From: Ephydatia muelleri
Taxonomy: Eukaryota; Porifera; Demospongiae; Spongillida; Spongillidae
Length of the DNA stretch: 64,000 nt
Assembly (NCBI GenBank): GCA_013339895.1
Contig: JABACO010000001.1
Span: 11,270,813 to 11,334,812, forward strand
Reading direction: 5' to 3'
The notes beneath the pieces were generated by a model. The model was not told the origin of the DNA, did no database searches, and saw nothing but the letters and a program-made list of their open reading frames with translations. This document shows, piece by piece, positions 1 through 9,045 of this stretch (position 1 is the first letter of the stretch; every line of letters begins with the position of its first letter). The position numbers were made by a program, and so were the translations under genes.

Positions 1-165
1 GGCCAGACAAACAGTCCCTGGTGGCCTCAGATAGGGTCATGGTAGCGGCCGGGTAAACAGTGACTAGCCCTGGTGGGCATCAGATAGGGTCATGGCAGCG
101 GCTAGAAACAGTGATGTTAGAAAGTAGTCCCTGATGAGCATCAGTTAGGGTCATGGTAAGGTAAA
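1..165. repeat. Three-unit degenerate tandem repeat
   Basis: About three units of 46-57 bp each contain the core CAGATAGGGTCATGG (or CAGTTAGGGTCATGG) and end in a GGTAAAC- or GAAAC-like string. The array runs off the left edge of the window. Its last unit grades into the left terminal repeat of the adjacent transposon, so the array may be sub-terminal sequence of that element or an older neighbour. Confidence 0.7.
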
Positions 166-927
166 CTGCCAAATTAGAACGCGGTTTTTAAAAATCCGCT
201 CTTACCTTTAAAACTAAAAGGTATCACTTGAGAAGAATCTGTAAGTACATTACTTGTATAAAGACCGACAAACTGACGTCGTCAAATACTCAAATCGATC
301 CACTCAAACAAACTAAGAACTGATTTTTAAATATAGTTTTAGATGGGGCGGGGATGCAAGCACACATTGGCCAAATTAGAACTGGGGAACTCGATAGCTT
401 CAAATACGTGCTTTGTTTACAGCCTATTTATGCTCATGCTATCTTAGTATCAGAACACTTTTGAAATACTTGCTGCGCCATTTACTGCCATTTCTTAGCC
501 ACCATCACGCTTACTGCCAGAGAAAAGCATGGAGATTCCATTTAATGCTCATCGGTCATCATAAAATCGTGCTTATTGTTACAGCCAAACACTGAAAAAC
601 GTTTTCTTGCTACCTAGTGGACTGTCCTAGATAATTTTTGAAGGGTGACAGGTTTATATAGAGATAAAACAATCACACTAAAGTGAAAATCGGATCATAC
701 GCTGTGAAATATGTATTATGCAAACCTTGCTCTGAATCAAGAAGGGAACTGCACAGCACAGATATAAACAGCAAGATTATGGCCAGTACAACAAATTGTA
801 ATACGATTGGTACGTATGATCACCTGGCAGTTGCTGCAGAGGCAAATATTTTTTGCGGGTAACACCACTTATTCAAGTATCAACAATATACTTGTTGCTT
901 GTGCTTGTTAATTAATGCACGCATACG

Positions 928-1164
928 TTAATAGAATAGGAAACTTTTAATCGAAATCTCATTTCCGCAATCAGCCTCATAAACATCTACATACAAAACA
1001 TCACACATTTGCTTTCTAGTTTCAAATAACACTCTTGATGTACTCCCACAAGACTCAGTTGTGGTATCCTTGCTATTTAGATTGATTGGTTGTCTACCAT
1101 TGCTCACTAACCACTCTTTCCACTTATTACCTCCCATCTTGTTTGTAGAAATAAACTTGATCAC
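928..1164 (-). CDS. Unrecognised 78-codon open frame inside the transposon
   Basis: An uninterrupted frame begins near an ATG and ends in TAA. The product is polar, with a Trp/Lys-rich start (KWKEWL) and a Cys/Asp-containing end. I do not recognise the family. It lies between the left transposon end and the basic-tail exon at 1226-1576 on the same strand, so it may be part of an accessory frame of the element or chance. Composition does not look like simple repeat. Confidence 0.2.
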   Translation of the reverse strand: MIKFISTNKMGGNKWKEWLVSNGRQPINLNSKDTTTESCGSTSRVLFETRKQMCDVLYVDVYEADCGNEISIKSFLFY

Positions 1165-1225
1165 GAGCTTTTTTGGACAATGAACTTGCTAGACTCAAAG
1201 CTGTCAGCAATAAACCCTTTGATCA

Positions 1226-1576
1226 TCAAAAAGCAACTAATTCACTTTGTGCTTCTATCTGTGCCTGTTTTTGAGCCTCCTTTTCGCGTTCCTTTACTTC
1301 TCGCTCCTTTTGTTTGGCATCTCTAGCAGCTTTCTTCTTTTCCTTTTCCATTTCTTCTTCTCTTTTCTTCTCTTCTCTCTCTCTCTCTCTCTGTTTAGCA
1401 ATTCTCTCAGGGTTATTGTTAATCAGCATATTCACAACATCATCTGCACTTAGCTGGGGGTACTTGTGCTCAATGGTTTCCAAACATGACTTAAACTCAG
1501 GACAGTCGAGTAGATTTGTTGCAGTGAAAATGTCCACAGCTTCATGCATACTGGTTATATCATTCTCAGCTGCCAC
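1226..1576 (-). CDS. C-terminal exon with helical domain and basic-acidic tail, family unknown
   Basis: A good acceptor (TTGGTCCAG) precedes an in-frame exon of 117 codons ending in TGA. The first ~60 residues look globular (AAENDITSMHEAVDIF, then CPEFKSCLETIEHKYPQLS). The rest is a charged helix rich in Lys, Arg and Glu (AKQREREREEKKREEEMEKE), probably coiled-coil or nuclear-localising. It sits within the TIR element and on the same strand as the transposase. Basic KE-rich tails are common at the C-terminus of Tigger-type transposases, so this may be the tail exon of that gene. It could instead belong to a host gene whose upstream exons lie elsewhere. No upstream exon could be joined with confidence. 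Confidence 0.4.
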   Translation of the reverse strand: MAAENDITSMHEAVDIFTATNLLDCPEFKSCLETIEHKYPQLSADDVVNMLINNNPERIAKQREREREEKKREEEMEKEKKKAARDAKQKEREVKEREKEAQKQAQIEAQSELVAF

Positions 1577-1788
1577 CTGGACCAACAAATACAAGTAACT
1601 CACACTAACATTAACATACATCAGTGAATTCTTGCATGCACACATACACATGCACAATAACAGTGTGTTTCAACGTCTGTTGTCCCAAGGGGGGGGGAGG
1701 GGGTTACAACTTGAAATTGCATGGTTGTGTTTGGTACAGTAAAGCATGCAGTTTTAGCCCTGGCCGCCTGAAAATAATCAAGGCTGTA

Positions 1789-1981
1789 CAGTGGCGTAGC
1801 CAGTATTGTTTCCGCGTTGCCCGGAAACACCCCCCCCCCCCCCCCCCCCCCCTTTTTAATACGTATATATATATTTCAAATATTCACCATTGAGCACCCC
1901 CCTCGGTCAAAATTGTAACCGTGTATTATTAACGATAACGTATTTTTTTGTGTGCCAAACAAGGTATTGGACCTGAAGCGG

Positions 1982-2012
<31 letters not shown>

Positions 2013-2215
2013 ACTTTTCGTATATCGGACCTGAAGTGGACTGCCCCCCCCCCCCACTTTTCGTATATTGGACCTGAAGTGGACTGCCCCCCCCCCCCCC
2101 CCCCCCCCACTTTTTGTATGGGGCCTGACCTTAAGCACCCCCTCGCTGAAATCCTGTATACGCACCCACCCGTCCTGTCGGAGACCCCCCCGTACAATTC
2201 CTGGCTACGCCACTG
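1789..2215. mobile_element. hAT-like MITE with C-tract filling, nested
   Basis: A 15-bp terminal inverted repeat CAGTGGCGTAGCCAG is at 1789-1803, with its perfect complement at 2201-2215. The CAGTGGCGTAGCCAG terminus is familiar from hAT-type non-autonomous elements in many animals (remembered, not searched). Both ends are flanked by CTGTA (1784-1788 and 2216-2220), a five-base match rather than a full 8-bp hAT duplication. The interior has no coding frame and is mostly long C runs. It is inserted inside the larger pogo-like element. Confidence 0.7.
1970..2125. repeat. Minisatellite of C-tract plus 30-bp spacer, three units
   Basis: The spacer GGACCTGAAGTGGACTGC, preceded by ACTTTTCGTATAT and followed by a C run of 12 to about 30 bases, is repeated three times inside the hAT-like MITE. 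Only the C-run length varies much, which points to slippage or recombination. Open frames on the minus strand here (Gly-rich) are products of the repeat and are not genes. Confidence 0.8.
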
Positions 2216-2479
2216 CTGTAGTCATTATGAGTTAGCCTGATATACATTGTCGCTCTACGTTCATATAATAGTGTACCTGTGTATGAGTATGAAATAATCC
2301 CTATGTTGTATTGTGTATCTTTTCAATATTATTGTTTTATCCTTTATCCACATCAGAATTACTATGCATCATTTAGTGACAGCACAAAAACAATTACATG
2401 CATTTCAATGTAGCTCACCGCATTCTAGTCCCACTACTGGAGTAGGTTTCTGCCATGACAAATTTTTCTGAATTCTCAT

Positions 2480-3830
2480 TTACCCAATTGATGTTAAAAG
2501 GGAATATCCACACTTCTGCATGCCAATTTGAGCTAGTGACTTTCCATCATCACCTCGTGTAGACATTGATCGCCTCCAAGCAGCACTGAATACTTTAGCC
2601 AGTTCATACTTGTTCAAGGCCTTGAGAAGAATATAAGCCATTGCATCTAACACATCTCGGAGAAACACCTTCTGCCACATCTAATGGCTGCAGGGCATGT
2701 GAAGTGTGAGCTGGCATTCTGACAGCCTTCACCCTTGCTTCAAGGAGGCTTGCTAGTGAGTTAGGAGAATAGCAGTGAGATCCAAAGCCATCCATCACTA
2801 AAAGCACCCATTGTTCTGGCTATGCAGCTGTTAATGTAAGGCACCATCACTTTATCCCATGATTCATCTGTCATATACTGTCAAGTACATGATTCATCTG
2901 TCATATACTGTCCATGTCAATAGCATACCAAACTATCTGATCCTCGAGGTTAGGTGGCAGAGCAGGTGGACAACCTACATGACCATCGCATGCCCGTTTG
3001 CCACTGAGGGTCTTTGATATGACTGAACGGGGAATGCCATACTTTCTGGCAACTTGGGTTATGGTGGTAGTGGGTGATAGGGACCCATCTGCATGATATT
3101 CAACAATTGCAGACTCCAATCTCTGTATGTAAATAATGTATGTGAGTTAAAAATACAGGCAGCAAAAAGTACCTAACACAATACCATAAATATTTCAGGC
3201 CATGCATATATATAAATTCCAGTCCATAAGAAAGAATTTGAAATATCAAGTAAAACTATGCACTAGGTCCCCCTTTATGATGCCTCGGTAACAATTCATT
3301 ACACAAGGTGAATATTATGACCAACCTGTTTCCCTTCTCCAATTGAATAATCTGTCCTCTTAAGATGTTTGGTACCACGAGTCTTCCTAGCACTAGACCT
3401 TCCACAATTAACACCCACAATTGTATTAGTTTTTTGCCTCTTCTTTGGTGTAAAGTCGCCTAATCTGGAAGCTTCTATGGGTCCTTTATTGAAGGGCGTA
3501 GTGGAGTTGTTCGGCAGAAAAGAGCTGCTCTGCTAGCGCTTTTGACTTGTCATGTAGGTTTGGTTGGAAAGTCCACATTGGCCCAACTCACCATTGTTGT
3601 CACCTGGGAAGCGATAGCACTGATGGGACTACCGCACATGGCTTCAATACTCCTTTCTGACAGACTCAGTCACATTTTGCTGTTCCTTCATTAGTTGCTG
3701 AAATCTGAAAAACGGTGTGGCTTGTGTAACCGAAGACAGATTCCATGGTTCTGGATAGCTTGGAAACCCAGCAGGTCGGGCGATATATGTAGTCGCCATA
3801 ACATAAGCTTAGTTTTAAAAATTACTTAAT
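2480..3830 (-). pseudogene. Pogo/Tigger-type DDE transposase, split and frameshifted
   Basis: Several segments are recognisable, read from high to low coordinate. A start segment begins MATTYIARPAGFPSYPEPWN near 3798 and needs one frameshift to continue to a GTGAGT donor near 3590. A Lys/Arg-rich exon (GDFTPKKRQK to EGKQ) ends at a GT near 3326. After the acceptor at about 3124 a psq-type helix-turn-helix follows (ITQVARKYGIPRSVISKTLS). Lower down come DDE-domain blocks: LLVMDGFGSH, then MPAHTSHALQPLDVA, and in another frame FSAAWRRSMS and IGMQKCGYS. These match the order of the pogo/Tigger family (HTH_psq, DDE_1). A direct duplication of about 30 bp (ATGATTCATCTGTCATATAC twice, 2860-2912) and frame changes break the gene. 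It is a relic. Confidence 0.75.
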
Positions 3831-3955
3831 ACCTTGTTGGAACTAATTATACCTCTCTATCAAAATAGTGAATAATTTGAGGTTACCACAACACCCCCAC
3901 AGTTCACCCTGTCAGTTCTAAAAAGGATAACGTGTTCTATTTTGGCAGTTTACCT

Positions 3956-4868
3956 TTAAAGTGTCAAATGTGAGTATGGTTTTGTGAGGGTGATGTTTAT
4001 GACATGAACTATAGTCTTTATTAGGTTGTGACATGATGATTTAACAACAAATAGACAATATCTACAGCTGCAAATGGACCATATGCTGGATTATGTTATT
4101 ATTACCAAATATGGTATGACAAAATATGGTCCATAGTTACTCATGTCATCTAGTAAATGAAGTTGCATCCCAAAATTCTTCTATCATAACCAAAATGGTA
4201 TATGGTTATCATGATTTATGCTTGTACCACTTAATTGTGAGAAATATCGTATCGTGGCAGGTCCAAGACCTTATTTGTGAACAAACCGTTTTTGCCTCTC
4301 TGGGTGGCCTGAAAAACATAAAGTCCTGCAGCAAACCTACAGCCAACTGGTTGGTTCACAATGAACTATGTATCAGTCTAAGCATTTGCAGTGACCTCCT
4401 ACTGCTTGGTTGTCAGCCAATATTAGTTCCAGAGTCCTAACCTTGCAGAGACACTTAGGCATACAACGCTGCCACATGTCAGCTGTCTGGCGACCCGGTT
4501 TTGCAAGATATCATATCATTCAGTTGTTATCCGCTACTCGCGCGACACTCGAAACGTACTCACAAATTAAATATAGACAAAACCACTCGCGCGAGAATAT
4601 ATTTTGTGCGAGTTGAGCATGAGTCGAGAGCGAGTCTTGTTAACTCGAGTGTAAACTTGCGGGTGAGCGGTACTGTAGTATGAGTGTAGAAAATAGGACT
4701 TTGATAGCGTTTTTCATTCAGAAGTTATAACGATGTAAACGCAAAGGACAATATTTTATAATATTTGTATCACAACATTTTGTCGTGAATTATATCATCC
4801 AATACTACAATAATGACATATACCATCAGTAATGTCTGATTACCACCCTTTTATTGTTCTTTTTACAG
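3956..4868. other. No gene seen between transposon and WRAP53 exons
   Basis: The stretch is AT-rich with short open frames that show no splice structure or recognisable motif. I looked for missing upstream WRAP53 exons and found none. A patch at about 4535-4635 repeats the string ACTCGCGCGA in loose form. Nothing else stands out. Confidence 0.5.
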
Positions 4869-6258
4869 TTGGCTTATATGCTGACTCAGCAAAAGGTCCT
4901 ATATTTGTATTACAAGACACAGACAATGCTGTCACTCATTTGCAGTTTTCACTTGATGGTCAATATCTGTTTTCTGGAGCCAGAAAGGTTGGTACTTTTC
5001 TGAGTGGTGTTGGGGGGGGGGGGGGGGGGGGGGTATACTTTGTAAACATTGTATTATCTTATTTAAATAGAGCAACCTAATTCAGTGCTGGGACATGAGG
5101 CAGCCAGGCATTGTACTTTACAAATTCAAACGTGAAGTAACGACAAATCAGAGAATTTACTTTGATCTTTACAGGTATTTTTATGAGTTTGTACTGTCAA
5201 TGTATGCAAAGTCCACATTTTCGTCATTTCTTTTAAGTCATGTTTAGCTTACTATGTAATTGGTTCGATAGTCTGCACTGCATGTAATAACTATGTTCGG
5301 TTTTCCTCTGAGGTAATTTCACGTCATGGCCATCTGTGTAATCAAAACTTATTAAATTTTGTCATTACCAATATTAATGGGGTAGGAGCATGGTGGAGCA
5401 ACAAATTATGTTAGTTAATGACTACTTTACCATGCTACAGTACATGTAGGAGTAAGCACAAGTTGTTTCCTGAATGTTTCTGATGCACAACAACATTAAA
5501 TAACAGCTACATGTAAATATGTGTCCATGCATTGAGATAAATGTTACTCATACATAAGTATGTGTTGCTCTGCAATTCAACTGTTATGTGTATTATGCTT
5601 GACAATTATACTACTATCTCTTACCGCTATTAAGGTCGCACACCTAACTTGTATTTTGAAAAGTGACATATAAGTTAGTGGTATGTATCCACAAATGCAT
5701 TTAACATGCCCAGCACTCGAAGAGCAATGTATACCTTTTGTGCATTACATAATTCTCATTTTACCTGTATATGACTGTTGCATGTTCGACACGTTTGGCA
5801 CACGGTGGCATTCAAGAAATAAGAATTCAATTTTCTTACCAAATTGTTTATCCTATGTTGCCATTTTCAAAGCAATGGCCAGTTTATGCTCTCTGGAGGT
5901 ACCAATGGATGTCTCTACTCCTGGAATTTAGAAAATCCAGTTGTGGATGAAAATGGCTTTGTGGTTGCACAGAACGTGTTGCAGGTTCATAAAGATGCTG
6001 TTAGTGGATGCAGGTAAAGCAGTACATGGTTTGTTGATGTTGTTAACATTTCCAGTTCACTTCAGTGTGCACCCAAGTCTACCACTGCTGGCTACTTGCA
6101 GTGGGCAACGGAAATTTGTGTTACCAAGTATGGATCGAGATAGTGAAAGTGAAGAGGAGCTTGAAAAGTTTGAGAACTCTGTCAAAATCTGGTCCCTACT
6201 GGGAACAAGAACTGGTTCATACAATGAACTATTAGGGCAGGCCCCGTCTTTTGTGTAA
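4869..6258 (+). CDS. WRAP53: WRAP53/TCAB1, telomerase Cajal body protein, 3' exons only
   Basis: Four exons with matching phases are seen: 4869-4987, 5071-5174, 5873-6013 and 6066-6258 (TAA). They encode the last WD40 repeats: YLFSGARK, then QCWDMRQPG, then [12 protein letters not shown], then [15 protein letters not shown], and [16 protein letters not shown] followed by an acidic stretch ([13 protein letters not shown]). This order matches vertebrate WRAP53, a WD40 protein that binds the CAB box of scaRNAs and telomerase RNA and directs them to Cajal bodies. The exons coding the N-terminal half and the first WD40 repeats are not visible: the first exon enters in phase 2, and a transposon lies immediately upstream. 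Either those exons lie before the window or this is a 5'-truncated copy. The frames present are intact. A G-tract occupies the first intron. Confidence 0.82.
5013..5032. repeat. G homopolymer in WRAP53 intron
   Basis: About 20 consecutive G lie 25 bases after the donor of the first visible WRAP53 exon, on the transcribed sense strand. Such a run can fold into a G-quadruplex in DNA or pre-mRNA. Confidence 0.85.
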
Positions 6259-7279
6259 TATGCAGTTCATCTGGTTTGTTGTCACCATCCTTGTGCACAA
6301 GGCTGTACAGCACCTATAGATCTTCAGTTTTTCTGTCTGTGTGCACTAATCATTATATTTAGCAAACAAATGCCGACCAATAAGGACAATATTTTAACCT
6401 TCCGGTACATGTTTTCATTTCCTACACAAAAATGTAAGGTCGTTGGATATGTAGCGTCGCAACCTCATGATCACATTACACATACACAGGACGTGTATGG
6501 GACAATCACGATATTACGACAGGCTGCTTAAAGAAATTACACGATGTATAGTATATAGGCTAATGCAATTGGCAATTGGGCTTTCAGACTGCTAGCATAC
6601 TTAGGTAGAAAAAATTTATATACCTGCAGAAATTGTTGCTTTAGAAACATAGTTAGTAGTGCTCGAATTAACAAATTTTGCAATAGTTTATTTTGAGATC
6701 AACATTTGCTCATCGTAAGAACAGTGACGTAAGACAAAGTTATTAAATAACATGAATGGCCACGAGCAAATGGAAAAAGTCTTATGCACAAACATGTGGC
6801 TACATCAGAGCAAGGCTTTCATTTGCCATCATCAGAGCAGCCAGCTAATGCCTAAGGGGTTCCAGAGTAAAGTGGTGAAGTGGCCTGGGCTTTGAGGATG
6901 GGGCCGCTCTTTACTCACTCATGCATTGAAGTAGTCTGAACCATTTATTGGTTAATAAATTCTGATCAATTATGAGATATATGTATTCGATGGCTGGTAT
7001 GTGTGTGTTAAATTTGATAGATTACCGGTACCGAGCAGTACGCGTAAGCGCAATCGTACTTAGCATACATGTAAAATACGCGATTTGAATTAAAACGAAA
7101 AAAAAAAAAAAAAAACCAATGGTGAAGGTGACCTCGCTTGGGGGGGGGAGGGGGGGGGGGGGGGGGGGTCGCCCTGCGTACGCTCATGGACTAAGTAGCA
7201 TGCAATACAATTTCTAGCTATGCAGTTTATCAGTCTGGTTCACTGCACTCAAACCATACCTGACAAGTTAGTCAGGTAC
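6259..7279. other. Intergenic, convergent gene ends, no gene seen
   Basis: This lies between the WRAP53 stop and the last recognisable exon of the CLC-like relic on the other strand. CBS-domain exons expected downstream of the CLC membrane part were looked for on the minus strand and not recognised. It includes the A-tract and G-tract described separately. Confidence 0.5.
7098..7168. repeat. Poly-A (about 19) then interrupted poly-G (about 28)
   Basis: An A run near 7098-7117 is followed by 23 bases of unique sequence and then a G run interrupted by one A (7140-7168). No poly-A-linked retrocopy coding sequence is seen next to it. Confidence 0.8.
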
Positions 7280-8134
7280 CTTCTCATCCAAATAAGGGAT
7301 CTGTCTCAAATGAATATACACATGGAATGTGCATGGTTTAATAGATCACTGACCCATCTTGCCACCTGTGGAAGTGATGAAATTAAATATGTGTGATTTT
7401 AATTACTCTACATGCACATGAATTCTTACTCCAGTACAAGAACTTCTTAAAGTAAATCTGATACTTAACATCAGAGTCACCAGGATAGGTAGCCCAAAGG
7501 ATCTGCTGAGTGCTTCCTATCACAATCAAACTGATAGTCATCCTCACCACACCTCCCCGGAAGCCAGCTGACCCAATCTAGGCTTATAAAGGGTACTTCA
7601 AATGTTGCCTAGTTAATAGGTCCCCCATATCTTCTGCGCCAGATAGGGCATAGGTACCAGGGTACATGTCCAACACAAACTTTCTGGTTCTAACCAATAC
7701 AGTTTGCAAACAAAATCAGAGTTGACACATGAAGTTGTTAGTACTGATGCGTACATAATGTTTTGTAAACCATGCATCAATATGCATGTACATGTTCTTT
7801 CGGTATGAATATAACTACAGTATGCTTGTGCCTACTTTAAAATGTATAAGAAAGCACAAAAGCTCATCGATGCATGGGATATGCATTTACATCTAATATA
7901 CATATCAACAAGGTACATTTAGCAATGCACTGCAGACACAGGAGGCATTCAGCTTTCTTTGTTGGTTCCATTCTATACTCTGACAATGCAGCAAAGAAGC
8001 ATCCATATATATTGCTCCAACCAATAATGTCGGCACGAACATACCACTTGGAACAGCATTCCCAAATGTCTGGCAAGCTAGCAAGAAGATGAACAGATGG
8101 GAAATGACCAGATTGGTAGCAGAATATGCACCTT
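7280..8134 (-). pseudogene. CLC-6/7-type chloride transporter fragment, frameshifted
   Basis: Three exon-like blocks on the minus strand follow the CLC order. Block 1 (8134 to about 7998, acceptor TGAAACAG) reads FLLACQTFGNAVPSGMFVP, matching the CLC-6/7 segment with the PSGxFVPxLL motif that shapes the ion pathway, then loses frame after VGAIY. Block 2 (7577 to about 7469) reads GGVVRMTISLIVI, then shifts frame to FGLPILVTLM, as in the CLC helix N-P region. Block 3 (7365-7280, acceptor CCACAG) starts VARWVSDLL and after another shift continues VYIHLRQIPYLDEK, matching the link to the first CBS domain. At least three frameshifts, and no recognisable earlier membrane exons or CBS domains, indicate a degraded partial gene. 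CLC-6/7 proteins are endolysosomal Cl-/H+ exchangers. The subfamily call is from remembered motifs. Confidence 0.7.
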
Positions 8135-9045
8135 CTGTTTCAAAACAACAATATTTTGAAACGGTCAATGAATAATACCAGCATTAACCTGGAATTCCGT
8201 GGTAGCCATATGTATCACTGACTTGCGTGAGAGATGAAAATCTGTGTAATGGTTAGTACTCTCCTGTTAAACATTAAAGTAGTGAAATCGTTATAATTGT
8301 CAGTGCTCCCAAGCAAACCTCAAATGGCTCCATTATGATGAATATTATCTGATGTTGGGCTCTTCTTAGAGTTTGGTGCTAGAACGCAGTAATAATACAC
8401 TTGAACACAGGAATTTCAACATGAATTTAGCAATTAATAATTATCTGCATGGTGAATACTTGTATATTTCCTTGAGAGACTCAAGCAGCAGACCTGTGTG
8501 AATGAACCACGCTCTGCAGCAGCCTATGCTATGCGCACACGCATACATATTCGTCATTAAATTTTAGAATTTAATCAGCACATATCACGAATGGGAGCGA
8601 AAGATTATTATATTAATAAGGAAGTGTTGCCTCCGCTCGCCCGGTGGCATATCAAGACACAACATACATGTACACACACCTCAATATCCGCAATTTGATT
8701 TTCCTCCTCCTTCTCCTCTTCCTCCTCCAGTGGAATAGCCCATCATATTAGATGCCGTAAAAACAAAATGTCGTAGATTGGCAGGGCTAGAAATCAACTG
8801 GTACCTACTGTACTTACGGATCACTTCAACAGAGATTTCACATGTGCCATGGATCAAATGCTAACTTAGTAAACAACCTTTAATTAATACGGTACCTCTG
8901 TGCAATTATTTCAAATTGAGAAATTTTGGACTGACATGTACATATACATGCAATGAAAGCCACTCTTCAAATACATTTTCACTATTCAAAATGTACATGC
9001 ACTGGATGAACATGGAAAGAAGAACATAAAAAGCAATGCAGATGT
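8135..9045. other. Between CLC relic and lipase, no secure gene
   Basis: A minus-strand patch at about 8682-8740 codes an acidic run (LEEEEEKEEE) ending at a GT and could be an N-terminal exon of the CLC relic, but there is an in-frame stop just upstream and no acceptor. The remainder is AT-rich with no features. Confidence 0.4.

Larger units (their letters stand above)
159..3955. mobile_element. TIR DNA transposon, pogo/Tigger-like, decayed
   Basis: A 22-bp left end (159-180, AGGTAAACTGCCAAATTAGAAC) is repeated in inverted orientation at 3934-3955 with one mismatch. Between the ends, on the minus strand, lie pieces of a psq-HTH plus DDE transposase of the pogo/Tigger superfamily. A TA flanks or starts the inner AACTGCC core, compatible with the TA target preference of that superfamily, but the exact boundary is uncertain because the left end overlaps a tandem repeat. 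A partial extra copy of the end sequence is at 370-386. The element lies directly 5' of the surviving WRAP53 exons. Confidence 0.6.

Noticed and set aside
8682-8740. Acidic run followed by GT on the minus strand as a CLC N-terminal exon
   Set aside because: There is an in-frame stop just before it and no acceptor; low complexity makes chance likely.
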